From the NCBI GenBank assembly GCA_020073205.1, contig JAIQFR010000016.1, forward strand, positions 1 through 57,281: a stretch of 57,281 nt of DNA, written 5' to 3'. Each line of letters opens with the position of its first letter. Position 1 is the first letter of the stretch. The stretch is from Terriglobia bacterium. GTDB taxonomy: Bacteria; Acidobacteriota; Polarisedimenticolia; Polarisedimenticolales; JAIQFR01. Both the position numbers and the translations under genes were made by a program. Shown in pieces: positions 34,938 through 44,177 of the stretch. Under the pieces are notes generated by a model. The model was not told the origin of the DNA and did not search any database. It worked only from the letters and a program-made list of their open reading frames with translations.

Positions 34938-37900
34938 ATGTCTTCCAATCGACCCGCTTGCGCGGCCGTGCTCGTCGTTCTCATCTGCCTTCTCGCGACG
35001 GTCGCTCACGCGCTCCAGCCGACGAGCACGCAGTCGGACTCGAAAGCGAGAGAGCTGACGAAGCCCGATCTCCGCATCAGCACGAGCAACGTGGAGCTGT
35101 CCGAAATCCTCCCGCAACTGCCGAACCGGCAGGAGTGGGACGCTTTCCTCGCTCGGTACGGCGCCGACGTCCACGTCTTCGTCGATCCCCGATCGGGACG
35201 GCCGACCAACATCCTCGGGCACTTTCCTCTCCTTCCGGGCGACGGCGTGCGGAACACGCGAACGTTGGACGACGTCTCGCGGATCCTCGGGAGCCGCGTG
35301 GCGGTCGTCGACGCCGAGGTCGTCGGGAAGTTGGTTCTCGGGTTCGTAGAGGAGAATCGGAAAGCGCTGAACATCGACACGGCCCAGCTGGGGAAGGTCC
35401 GAGCCACGAGGGTCACGGACGATCTCTGGCAGGTCAGCATCGGACAGGAGGTCGACGGCATCCCGGTCCGCTACGGGCGCGTCACCGCGACCCTCAGTCA
35501 CGGCAACCTGGTCACCCTCGGAGCTTCGACCTGGTTGGACGTGCGCACGCGAACCCTCCCGGCCGTCTCGTGGCAGGACGCACTCGAGACCGGATTCGCA
35601 CGCGCCGGGGGAAGACGGGCGCAGGATCGGCTCGTCAAGGACCCGGCGCTCGAGATCGTCCCGTACGCGCCGTCCGAGTACGAGTCCGGAGAGGCGTTCG
35701 CCGGCCCGGTCGGCAAGGGGATCGGCCACCGCCTGGTCTGGTCGTTCGAATTCGCGAGGGATCCCGATCCGGAGCGGTGGGAGGCGCTGGTGGACGCTGA
35801 GACGGGGGAGCTGACCGCGTTCGAGGACAAGAACCTCTACGTCGATCAGAAGATCGTCGGCGGCGCTTATCCGCTCACCGACACCGAGGTCTGTCCCACG
35901 CCCGACTTCTGCGGGGAGATGCAGCCGGGCACTCCCATGCCCTACGCCGATACGGGGCTAAGGGCGCCCGCCAATTTCACCGGCAGCGGCGGCGTGTTCG
36001 ACTACACGGGCGGCAACGCGACCACCACGCTGAGCGGAAAGTACATCAGGGTCCTGGACACCTGCGGACCGCTGAGCGCGACGGCGCTCGGCAGCGTGCG
36101 TCTCGGGGGGAGCAACGGACAGCACGACTGCGTGACGCCGGGGTCGGGAGGAGCCGGGAACACACCGGCGTCGCGGTCCGCGTTCTACGAGCTGAACCGG
36201 ATCGCGGAGCAGGCGCGAGGCTGGCTGCCGGACAACACGTGGCTCAAGGGGCAGCTCACGGCCAACGTGAACCTCGACCAGACCTGCAACGCCTTCTACG
36301 ATTACGTGACGGTCAACTTCTTCAAGAGCGGCGGCGGCTGCCGGAACACCGGCGAGATCGCGGCGATCTTCGATCACGAGTGGGGACACGGCCTCGACGA
36401 CAACGACGCCGGGGGCCTGCTCAGCAACTCCAGCGAGGCGTACGCCGACGTCGCCGCCATCTATCGGGACCAGGCATCCTGCGTGGGCTACGGTTTCTGG
36501 TCGACGTACGCCACGGGTTGCCCCGGGACGTCGGATGGCACGGGGATCAACGCGAACGAAGCCCAGGTGGGGACCGCTCACTGCGACACCGACTGCTCCG
36601 GCCTCAGGGACGCGGATTGGGCGAAGCACGTTCCGAACACGCCCGACACCGCCGTGGGATTCGTCTGCTCGAGCTGCGTCGCGGGTTCCGGGCCATGCGG
36701 GCGCGAGACGCACTGCGCCGCCGCCCCCGTCCGTCAGGCCGCCTGGGATCTCGTCGCGCGCGATCTGAGGGGCGCTCCGTTCCGATACGACTCGAGCACG
36801 GCCTTCCTGGTCGGCAACAAGCTGTTCTACCAGGGGAGCGGGAACGTCGGGGCGTGGCACGCGTGCACCTGCAAGAAGAAGACGTCGGACGGCTGCGCCT
36901 CCGACAGCGGCTACATGCAGTGGCTGGCCGCGGACGACGACGACGGGAACCTCGGCGACGGGACCCCCCACATGACCGCGATCCAGGCGGCCTTCAATCG
37001 GCACGGTATCGCCTGCGGCACTCCGACCCCCAGGAACAGCGGCTGCGCCGCCGGCCCCGCCACGGCGCCGGTGGTGACGGCCATCGCGGGGGACGAAAGG
37101 GTGTCGCTGTCCTGGAGCGCGGTGAGCGGCGCGTCGCGCTACTGGGTGCTCCGGACGGAGGGGCAGGCGGGCTGCGACTTCGGGAAGGTGAACCTGACCC
37201 CCGCCGGCGTCACCGGAACGGCGTACGAGGACACGGGGCTTCTCGACGGCAGGTCCTACGCCTACAACGTGGTGGCGGTGGGGTCCTCCTCGAACTGCTT
37301 CGGCCCGGCGAGCCCCTGCGTCGCGGCCACTCCCGTGGCGAGCTGCGCCCCGCCGGATCCGCCGAGCCTCCTCGCCCCACCGAGCGGCTCGACCGGCGTC
37401 GCGGTCGCGCCGACGCTCGACTGGAGCGACGTCTCGGGGGCGCTGTCCTACGACGTCGAGGTCGCGACCGATCCGGCGTTCGACGGCATCGTCGCGTCGT
37501 CCGAAGTGGCCGGCAGCGCCTGGAGCATTTCCCCGCCGCTCGACTACGCGGTCACGTACTACTGGCGAGCGCGGACGATCAGCGCCTGCGATCCCGGCGC
37601 CTACGGGGTCGTCTCCAGCTTCACGACCCTCCCTCCCCCGCCGGGGACGGCCAGCTACGATCCAACGCGGGGAGCGCCCCGGTGCTCGACCGTGAATCCC
37701 CTCTGCGACTCGTCGGTTCTCCTCCGCGGCCGGGATGGCCTCGGCCCGGAGGCGAACGCACCCAACACGATCGCCGGCGCCTGCGCGGACGGCACCTCCG
37801 GCGCGTTCCACGTGGAGGAGTCGAGCGATCGGATCCGGCTATCGACGGTGGACGCCGGCAACCTGCGGGAGGGGAAGACGGTGCGCATCGAGACGACCGT

Positions 37901-38780
37901 CTGGGCGGACCCGGCGCGCTACACCTCGGACCGGCTCGACCTGTACCACACGGCGAGCGTCGTCAACCCGAGCTGGGTCCTGCTCGGCACGCTCGCCCCG
38001 TCGTCAGGCGGCGCGCAGGTGCTCTCGAGCGAATTCAACCTGCCTTCGGGGCTCGAGCAGGCGATCCGCGCCCAGTTCCGATACGGCGGAAGCCCCACTC
38101 CCTGCAGTGCCGGAGCGTGGGACGACCACGACGATCTCGTGTTCGCGGTCGATCCCGGCTGCGGGGTGCCGACGGTGCCCGCGCTCGCGAGCCCCGGGAA
38201 CGGGGCGATCGACGTTCCCATCGCGGCCCTCCTGGATTGGAGCGACTCCTCGGGATCCACATCCTACGAGGTGCAGGTCGCGACGGATTCCGCGTTCGGC
38301 AGCCTGGTCCGGTCGGAGAGCGGGCTCGCATCCAGCGCGTGGACCGTGGCCCCGGCCCTCGACTACAGCCGGACCTACTATTGGAGAGCCCGCGGCGTCA
38401 ACGGCTGCGGCGCCGGGAGCTGGAGCGCGCCGCTCACCTTTACGACGACGGCAGTGCCGGTGCCCGACTTCTCGCTCCACTGCGGTCCGTCGTCGCTGAC
38501 GGTGCCGAAGGGCCAGAGCGGCGCCGTCACCTGCACGGTGTCGTCGATCAACGGCTACGCCAAACCGGTCACGCTGACGGTCCAGGGTGTGCCGGCGAAG
38601 GTCACGTACGCGTTCGCCGTCAATCCCGTCCTGCCACAGGCGAACGGCTCGGCGAACAGCGTTCTCACGCTGACCGTTTCGAGCAGCGCGAAGACGGGAA
38701 GCTACGGGATCTTCGTCAACGGCGCGGACGGGGTCATCACGCGGTCCAGCTACTTGACCCTCACGGTCTCGACGAAGTAG
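34938..38780 (+). CDS. Large secreted zinc metalloprotease with propeptide and fibronectin-like modules
   Basis: A 1280-residue exported protein. Signal peptide about 1-25 (ending TVAHA). Residues about 60-300 resemble an FTP/PepSY-type propeptide (GKLVLGFVEENRKAL, DDLWQVSIGQEVDGIPVRYG). The catalytic part holds HEWGH (480-484) with a likely third ligand in SNSSEAYAD (about Glu500), then many Cys pairs. A first FN3 module is at about 710-800; two strongly similar ones are at about 807-895 and 1077-1170 (both with W-S-D-x-S-G and YYWRAR). A beta-rich domain lies between, and an Ig-like domain ends the protein. It likely matures by propeptide cleavage outside the cell. It converges on adenosine deaminase with 7 bp between the stops. 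Confidence 0.85.
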   Translation: MSSNRPACAAVLVVLICLLATVAHALQPTSTQSDSKARELTKPDLRISTSNVELSEILPQLPNRQEWDAFLARYGADVHVFVDPRSGRPTNILGHFPLLPGDGVRNTRTLDDVSRILGSRVAVVDAEVVGKLVLGFVEENRKALNIDTAQLGKVRATRVTDDLWQVSIGQEVDGIPVRYGRVTATLSHGNLVTLGASTWLDVRTRTLPAVSWQDALETGFARAGGRRAQDRLVKDPALEIVPYAPSEYESGEAFAGPVGKGIGHRLVWSFEFARDPDPERWEALVDAETGELTAFEDKNLYVDQKIVGGAYPLTDTEVCPTPDFCGEMQPGTPMPYADTGLRAPANFTGSGGVFDYTGGNATTTLSGKYIRVLDTCGPLSATALGSVRLGGSNGQHDCVTPGSGGAGNTPASRSAFYELNRIAEQARGWLPDNTWLKGQLTANVNLDQTCNAFYDYVTVNFFKSGGGCRNTGEIAAIFDHEWGHGLDDNDAGGLLSNSSEAYADVAAIYRDQASCVGYGFWSTYATGCPGTSDGTGINANEAQVGTAHCDTDCSGLRDADWAKHVPNTPDTAVGFVCSSCVAGSGPCGRETHCAAAPVRQAAWDLVARDLRGAPFRYDSSTAFLVGNKLFYQGSGNVGAWHACTCKKKTSDGCASDSGYMQWLAADDDDGNLGDGTPHMTAIQAAFNRHGIACGTPTPRNSGCAAGPATAPVVTAIAGDERVSLSWSAVSGASRYWVLRTEGQAGCDFGKVNLTPAGVTGTAYEDTGLLDGRSYAYNVVAVGSSSNCFGPASPCVAATPVASCAPPDPPSLLAPPSGSTGVAVAPTLDWSDVSGALSYDVEVATDPAFDGIVASSEVAGSAWSISPPLDYAVTYYWRARTISACDPGAYGVVSSFTTLPPPPGTASYDPTRGAPRCSTVNPLCDSSVLLRGRDGLGPEANAPNTIAGACADGTSGAFHVEESSDRIRLSTVDAGNLREGKTVRIETTVWADPARYTSDRLDLYHTASVVNPSWVLLGTLAPSSGGAQVLSSEFNLPSGLEQAIRAQFRYGGSPTPCSAGAWDDHDDLVFAVDPGCGVPTVPALASPGNGAIDVPIAALLDWSDSSGSTSYEVQVATDSAFGSLVRSESGLASSAWTVAPALDYSRTYYWRARGVNGCGAGSWSAPLTFTTTAVPVPDFSLHCGPSSLTVPKGQSGAVTCTVSSINGYAKPVTLTVQGVPAKVTYAFAVNPVLPQANGSANSVLTLTVSSSAKTGSYGIFVNGADGVITRSSYLTLTVSTK

Positions 38781-38787
38781 AAGCGGG

Positions 38788-39840
38788 TCAGCCTCGGCGC
38801 GCGGCCGAGCGGAGCGGCCCTCGGCGCTCGAGGAACATCGGCATCCGCCGGATGAAGCTGTGCTCCGCCGCGCGGCGGTGGATGGCCGCCACGTCCCGGG
38901 CGCTCAGCCGGTCGAGCAGCAACCGGTTCTCCTGGGTCTGGTCGGTTCCGCTCACCGTGGTGTTGTCGGTGCACACCGCCACCGGGATCCCGTGCTCGAG
39001 GAACGTGAAGATCGGATGGACCTCGCCGGCACGGACCGCCCCGGTCTGGAAGTTCGACGTGATGCAGCACTCGACCAGGATCCGATCGCGCGCGAGGCGC
39101 CTCAGGAGCGCTCGGTCCCGAATCGCCGAGCAGCCATGCCCGATCCGGTCGGCGCCCAGCAGGTCCACCGCTTCCCGGATGCGGTCCGGCCCCTCGTCCT
39201 CCCCGGCGTGGACCGTCATTCCGAGCCCTCCCCGGCGAGCGATCTCGTAGGCTTCCCGGAACAAGCTCGGGGGGTTCCCCCGCTCCGCCCCTGCGAGGTC
39301 GAAGCCGATCACCCCGGTTCGCTCGTGGAGGTGCTGGGCCTCCGCGATGGCCTGCCGGGCGATGATCTTGGCGATGTGGGGGCCGTGCTGGCGCATCGAG
39401 ATCACGATCAGCCCCGTCTCGAGGTCTTCGTGCCGGCGCGCCGCGTCGTTCATGGCGGAGAGCACCGCCCGGATGGCCTGCCTCAGGGTCAGCCCTCCGA
39501 ACGTGTGGATCGACGGCGAGTACCGCAGCTCCAGCGTCCTCACCCCGTGGGAGTACGCCTCGTCGAGGATGTCCCGGGTGACCCGGGTGATGTTCTCGTA
39601 GAACTGGGTGATCCAAAGGGGGTAGTGGAACTTGTCCAGGTACGAGAGGAGCGATCCCTCGTCCTCGGGCTGAAGCTGCAGGAGCCGCTTCATCTCCCGC
39701 TCGGTGGCCACCGGGTTGAGGCCGTGACGCTTCATGAGCGCCCACGTGGTCCGAACGGGGATGGAGCCGTCGAGATGCTGGTGCAGCTCGACCTTCGGGA
39801 TGGCGGCGATCGCCCGGTCGGAGGTCCTGATCCGTCGCAT
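38788..39840 (-). CDS. add: Adenosine deaminase-family protein
   Basis: A 350-residue TIM-barrel deaminase. Zinc and catalytic motifs are KVELHQHLDGSIP (about 16-28), TVHAGEDEGP (His and Glu), RIGHGCSAI and AVCTDNTTVSGT (catalytic Asp). The LELRYSP strand is also characteristic. It should deaminate adenosine or a related purine to the inosine form. The end of the gene is 7 bp from the metalloprotease stop. Closely related adenine or aminofutalosine deaminases share the motifs, so the substrate is not fixed by sequence alone. Confidence 0.88.
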   Translation of the reverse strand: MRRIRTSDRAIAAIPKVELHQHLDGSIPVRTTWALMKRHGLNPVATEREMKRLLQLQPEDEGSLLSYLDKFHYPLWITQFYENITRVTRDILDEAYSHGVRTLELRYSPSIHTFGGLTLRQAIRAVLSAMNDAARRHEDLETGLIVISMRQHGPHIAKIIARQAIAEAQHLHERTGVIGFDLAGAERGNPPSLFREAYEIARRGGLGMTVHAGEDEGPDRIREAVDLLGADRIGHGCSAIRDRALLRRLARDRILVECCITSNFQTGAVRAGEVHPIFTFLEHGIPVAVCTDNTTVSGTDQTQENRLLLDRLSARDVAAIHRRAAEHSFIRRMPMFLERRGPLRSAARRG

Positions 39841-39862
39841 TCGAGGTCCTCTTCGCCGCCCC

Positions 39863-39896
39863 CGGCGGCGTTGCCGCCGCTTCGCCGGAGTATAAT
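39863..39896 (+). promoter_or_regulatory. Promoter of the glycogen operon with adjacent palindrome
   Basis: A perfect -10 box TATAAT lies at 39891-39896, 32 bp before ATG 39929. No good -35 is seen at 17 bp. Instead CGGCGGC-GTT-GCCGCCG (39863-39879) is a perfect palindrome covering that region, which suggests an activator or repressor site. Confidence 0.5.
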
Positions 39897-39928
39897 CGCG
39901 CTTCTTCTGGGCAGAAAGGTCGCCGTTG

Positions 39929-42061
39929 ATGTCTTCCGATCGACCACCGATCCGGCTGGTGCTCCTCTGGCACTTCCACCAGCCGGATTACACGGACAGC
40001 CTGACGGGCGCCGCGGCGATGCCGTGGACCCGCCTCCACGCCCTCAAGGACTACGTGGACGTCACCGAGCACCTGGTCCGGCATCCCGGCGTCCGGGCGA
40101 CGGTCAACGTGGTGCCGTCGCTCCTCGACCAGATCCGCGACATCGCCGACGGCACCGCCCCTCCCGACCCCTTCCTGGCGATCGCCGAGCGTCCCGCGTC
40201 GTCGCTCTCCCCCGACGAGCGGCGGTTCGTGGTCAGCCAGTTCTTCTCCTTCAACCGGGACACGATGGCCAAGGGCTTGAGGCGGGTCATGGAGCTCTCG
40301 GCCCTTCGCGGCGACTACGGGATCGAGGACCTTCCCGCCGCGGTCGTGGACCGGTTCGACGAGGCCGCGATCCGCGACATGCAGGTGCTCTTCCATCTGG
40401 TCTGGTGCGGGCCGATCCTGAGGGCCGATCCGCGGGTGCGCGCGCTCCGGGACAAGGGCCAGCGCTACACCGAGGACGAGAAGAGGACCCTGCTCACGAT
40501 CCAGCGCGATTTCCTCAGGGACGTGCTGCCCCGGTGGAAACGCCTACTGGAGGCGGGGAACGTGGAGTTCTCGGTCACCCCTTACTACCACCCGATCCTG
40601 CCGCTCCTGTGCGGGCTCGACTCGGCGCGGGAGGCGCTGCCGGGGATCCGGTTGCCGGCCGCGGCGTTCCGGCACGCCGAGGACGCTCGGCTCCAGCTCG
40701 AGCAGGCCCTCGGGGCTTTCGAGAAGGGGTTCGGGCGGCGCGCCGCCGGTGGCTGGCCTTCTGAGGGATCGATCTCGGAAGCTTCGCTCGGCCTCATGGC
40801 CGACGCTGGCTACCGGTGGGCCGCGAGCGACGAGGACGTCCTGTTCGGGTCGCTGGGAGAGTCGGTCCCGGCGGATCGCGCGGAGGTGAGGCGCGGAACG
40901 CTCCTCTATCGCCCCTGGAAGCACGGGCGCGGGCCGGTGCTGCTCTTCCGCGATCACGACCTGTCGGACCGGATCGGCTTCGTGTACTCGGCCTGGTCGG
41001 CGGCGACCGCGGTCGAAGACTTCATCCGGCGGCTCCACCACTTGCGCGCGGCGCTCCCGCCGGAGGAGGGGCCGTACACGGTCTCGGTGATCCTCGACGG
41101 CGAGAACGCCTGGGAGTACTACCCCGACAACGGACAGGTGTTCCTCGACTCGCTCTACGCCGCGCTCGAGTCCGACCCGGGCGTCGTCACCCTGGCGGCC
41201 CGGGACGCGGCCGACCCGGCGGCGGCCAGGACGCTGCCGCGGGTCGTCGCCGGCTCCTGGATCGGGCGGAACCTCGCCACGTGGATCGGCCACCCGGAGA
41301 AGAACCGGGCCTGGGAGCTTCTGGCGGAGACGCGCGAGGCGATCGCGAAGGCGCGGGGGGCGCCGAGCTTCGCCGATCCGGCGTGGCGAGCGGTGTTCGC
41401 CGCCGAAGGGAGCGATTGGTTCTGGTGGTTCGGCGACGACCACCCGACGCCGCACGCGGCGGAGTTCGACGCGGGGTTCCGGCGGAAGCTCCGCGCCGCG
41501 CACCGCTTCGCGGGGCTCGAGCCCCCCGCGGTCCTGACCGAGCCGATCCGCAGGAGCACGGCGCGGGGGTTCGTGCCTCCCACCGGCCCGGTCCGGGCGA
41601 GCGTGGACGGTCGGGTCACCGACTACTTCGAGTGGCTCCCGGCGGGCCGCGCCGCGGCGGCGTCGGGAGCGATGCAGTCGGCGACGCGGCTCGTTCGGGA
41701 AGTGCGCTTCGGGCGGGACGACGCGTGCCTCTTCCTGAGGCTCGATCCTTTCGATGCGCCGGCTTCGGCGAGCCTGGGCGGCGGCGTGCTGATCGTGCGC
41801 GTTCCCGGCGAGCCCGAGCGGACCGTACGTGTCCCCCTCCCCGAGCGCGGCGAGGGAAGGGCCGGCGAGGTGCGGGTCGCGGTGGACCGGATCGTCGAGG
41901 CGGCCGTGCCGGTCGCGATGCTCGCGGGCCCGGGCGAGGCGCTGCGGTTTCAAGTGGAGGTCGAGAAGGGGCAAGGAGGATCGCAACGCGTTCCCGCCGA
42001 GGGGAGCCTGACGATCCCGGCCGCGGCGGACGACCCCTCGCAATTCGACTGGATTCTCTAG
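39929..42061 (+). CDS. Glycoside hydrolase family 57 protein
   Basis: A 710-residue alpha-glucan-acting enzyme. GH57 motifs are LLWHFHQPDYT (about 10-20), EFSVTPYYHPILPLL, and the nucleophile region GGWPSEGSISE (Glu279), followed by YTVSVILDGENAWEYYPDNG with a likely acid/base Asp. The C-terminal 200 residues are a beta-rich domain typical of amylopullulanase-like members. There is no signal peptide, so it acts on internal glycogen-type glucans. ATG 39929 has AGAAAGG upstream. It leads the eight-gene operon to trxB and is separated from pfkA by 13 bp. Confidence 0.88.
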   Translation: MSSDRPPIRLVLLWHFHQPDYTDSLTGAAAMPWTRLHALKDYVDVTEHLVRHPGVRATVNVVPSLLDQIRDIADGTAPPDPFLAIAERPASSLSPDERRFVVSQFFSFNRDTMAKGLRRVMELSALRGDYGIEDLPAAVVDRFDEAAIRDMQVLFHLVWCGPILRADPRVRALRDKGQRYTEDEKRTLLTIQRDFLRDVLPRWKRLLEAGNVEFSVTPYYHPILPLLCGLDSAREALPGIRLPAAAFRHAEDARLQLEQALGAFEKGFGRRAAGGWPSEGSISEASLGLMADAGYRWAASDEDVLFGSLGESVPADRAEVRRGTLLYRPWKHGRGPVLLFRDHDLSDRIGFVYSAWSAATAVEDFIRRLHHLRAALPPEEGPYTVSVILDGENAWEYYPDNGQVFLDSLYAALESDPGVVTLAARDAADPAAARTLPRVVAGSWIGRNLATWIGHPEKNRAWELLAETREAIAKARGAPSFADPAWRAVFAAEGSDWFWWFGDDHPTPHAAEFDAGFRRKLRAAHRFAGLEPPAVLTEPIRRSTARGFVPPTGPVRASVDGRVTDYFEWLPAGRAAAASGAMQSATRLVREVRFGRDDACLFLRLDPFDAPASASLGGGVLIVRVPGEPERTVRVPLPERGEGRAGEVRVAVDRIVEAAVPVAMLAGPGEALRFQVEVEKGQGGSQRVPAEGSLTIPAAADDPSQFDWIL

Positions 42062-42074
42062 GAGGAGCGACGCG

Positions 42075-43100
42075 ATGAAGACGATCGGCATCCTGACCGG
42101 GGGCGGGGACTGCCCCGGCCTGAACGCGGTGATCCGGGCGGTGGTGAGGCGGGCCGCGTCCCGCGGCCAGCGCGTGCTCGGCATCCGCAAGGGCTGGAAG
42201 GGGATGATCGAGGGCGACCGGGTCGAGCTGACCCTGGCCGCCACGTCGGGGATCCTCCATCGCGGCGGCACGATCCTGGGGACGAGCCGCACCAACCCGT
42301 TCAAGAGGCCGGAGGACGTGAGCAAGGTGGAGGAGAACTTCGGGGCCCTCGGCCTCGACGCGCTCGTCGCCGTCGGCGGCGAGGACACGCTGGGGGTGGC
42401 CGCGCGGCTGGCCTCGGCCGGCCGCCCCGTGGTCGGCGTCCCGAAGACCATCGACAACGATCTGTCGGGGACCGACGTCACGTTCGGATTCGACACCGCC
42501 GTGTCCATCGCGGTCGAGGCCGTGGACCGGCTCCACACCACCGCCGAGTCCCACGACCGGACCATCGTCCTCGAGGTGATGGGACGGCACGCCGGCTGGA
42601 TCGCGCTCCACACGGGCCTGGCCGGCGGCGCGGACTACATCCTGGTCCCGGAGCGGGCGGTCGACGTCGAGGCGGTGTGTGGCGCGATCCTGAGCCGGCG
42701 GGCGCGCGGCAAGAACTTCAGCATCATCGTCGCCGCCGAGGGCGCGGTCCTCCCCGAGGGAGCCGTGACCAAGGAGGTCGACAAGGACGCCTTCGGCCAC
42801 GTGCTCCTGGGCGGGATCGGCGAGCGGCTCGCGAAGGAGATCGAGAGGCGCACCGGCTTCGAGACCCGCTCGGTCGCGCTCGGCCACGTGCAGCGCGGCG
42901 GCACCCCGACCGCGTACGACCGGTGGCTTGCGACCCGCTACGGAGTCCTCGCGGCCGACATGGTCGACGAGGGGAAGTTCGGCATGATGGCGGCGCTCAG
43001 GGGCGGGCGGTTCGAGCCCGTTCCCCTGGCGGACGCGGTCGCACGGCTCAGGACCGTGGACGCGTCGCTCCTGGATCTCGCGAGCGTATTCTTCGGCTAG
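42075..43100 (+). CDS. pfkA: 6-phosphofructokinase with pyrophosphate-type residues
   Basis: A 341-residue phosphofructokinase phosphorylating fructose 6-phosphate. It has ILTGGGDCPGLNAVIR (6-21), the catalytic PKTIDND (123-129) and MGRHAGWIALHTGLAGGAD. The donor-site residues are Asp104 (GGED, 101-104) and Lys124. ATP-dependent enzymes have Gly at both places, while pyrophosphate-dependent enzymes and those of the Amycolatopsis group have Asp104 and Lys124. So a PPi-dependent or mixed donor is expected. ATG 42075 has TAGGAGGAG upstream. It sits between a glucan hydrolase and galT in the glycogen operon, where reversible PPi use would suit gluconeogenic flux. Confidence 0.92.
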   Translation: MKTIGILTGGGDCPGLNAVIRAVVRRAASRGQRVLGIRKGWKGMIEGDRVELTLAATSGILHRGGTILGTSRTNPFKRPEDVSKVEENFGALGLDALVAVGGEDTLGVAARLASAGRPVVGVPKTIDNDLSGTDVTFGFDTAVSIAVEAVDRLHTTAESHDRTIVLEVMGRHAGWIALHTGLAGGADYILVPERAVDVEAVCGAILSRRARGKNFSIIVAAEGAVLPEGAVTKEVDKDAFGHVLLGGIGERLAKEIERRTGFETRSVALGHVQRGGTPTAYDRWLATRYGVLAADMVDEGKFGMMAALRGGRFEPVPLADAVARLRTVDASLLDLASVFFG

Positions 43101-43137
43101 CCCGCGGCGGGCGCCGTCGCACCGGAAAGGACGAGCG

Positions 43138-44169
43138 ATGTCGGAACTGAGACACGACCCCCTCTCGCGGCGGTGGGTGATCATCGCGACGGAGCGGAGC
43201 CGCAGGCCCGAGGACTTCCTCTCGCCGCGGGAGCCCTTCCCCGAGCCGAAGTTCTGCCCGTTCTGCCCTGGGAGGGAGGACAAGACCCCGCCGGAGATCA
43301 CCGCGATCCGCCCGCACGGCTCGCCTCCCAACGGGCCGGGGTGGGAGGCGCGGGTCTTCCCGAACAAGTACCCGGCCCTGACGATCGAGGGTGATCTTGA
43401 TCGGCGCGCCGTCGGGATGTACGACCGGATGCGCGGGATCGGCGCCCACGAGGTGATCGTGGAGACGCCGCGGCACGACCTGCACCTCGCGGACATGGAG
43501 CCCGTCCAGATCGAGAAGGTTCTCGCGCTCTGCCAGGACCGGCTCCGGGACTTGATGCGGGACGGTCGATTCAAGTACTCCCTCCTGTTCAAGAACCACG
43601 GCGCGGCGGCAGGGGCCGCGCTTCCGCATCCCCACCTTCAGATCATCGCGACCCCGGTCACGCCCAGGGCGATCTCGGTGGAGCTCGAGTCGGCCCGCCA
43701 GCACTACCACCTGAAAGAGCGCTGCATCTACTGCGACCTCATGCTGCAGGAGATCGAGACGCGGGAGCGCATCGTGATCCTGGACGAGCACTTCGCGGCG
43801 TTCGCTCCGTACGCTTCCCGGTTCCCGTTCGAGATGCTGATCATCCCCAGGCGCCACTGCCATTCGTTCGCCGAGGAGCCGGGGCCGGTGCTCGCGGCGC
43901 TTTCCCGCTGCCTGCAAGACCTCCTGGCGCGGCTCAAGGGGGTGCTCCGCGACCCGCCGTACAACTTCATGCTCCACACCGCCCCCAACACCGAGACGCT
44001 GGTCCGCCGCAGGAACTACTGGGATACCCTGCCGCTGGACTTCCACTGGCACATCGAGGTCCTCCCGCGGCTGACCCGGGTCGCGGGGTTCGAGTGGGGG
44101 AGCGGCTTCTACATCAACCCGACCGCACCGGAGGAGGCCGCCGCGTTCCTCCGCGAGGCGATCCTCTGA
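43138..44169 (+). CDS. galT: Galactose-1-phosphate uridylyltransferase
   Basis: A 343-residue HIT-superfamily enzyme exchanging UMP between UDP-glucose and galactose 1-phosphate. The zinc-binding FCPFCPG (CxxC) is near the start, and the active site is ALPHPHLQ with His164 and His166, the latter the uridylylated nucleophile. The canonical H-P-H-x-Q is thus intact. The family also includes ADP-glucose-type phosphorylases, which share the fold, so the physiological substrate may differ in a glycogen context. ATG 43138 has AAAGGACGAG upstream. glgA starts 8 bp after its stop. Confidence 0.88.
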   Translation: MSELRHDPLSRRWVIIATERSRRPEDFLSPREPFPEPKFCPFCPGREDKTPPEITAIRPHGSPPNGPGWEARVFPNKYPALTIEGDLDRRAVGMYDRMRGIGAHEVIVETPRHDLHLADMEPVQIEKVLALCQDRLRDLMRDGRFKYSLLFKNHGAAAGAALPHPHLQIIATPVTPRAISVELESARQHYHLKERCIYCDLMLQEIETRERIVILDEHFAAFAPYASRFPFEMLIIPRRHCHSFAEEPGPVLAALSRCLQDLLARLKGVLRDPPYNFMLHTAPNTETLVRRRNYWDTLPLDFHWHIEVLPRLTRVAGFEWGSGFYINPTAPEEAAAFLREAIL

Positions 44170-44177
44170 GGGAGCGC

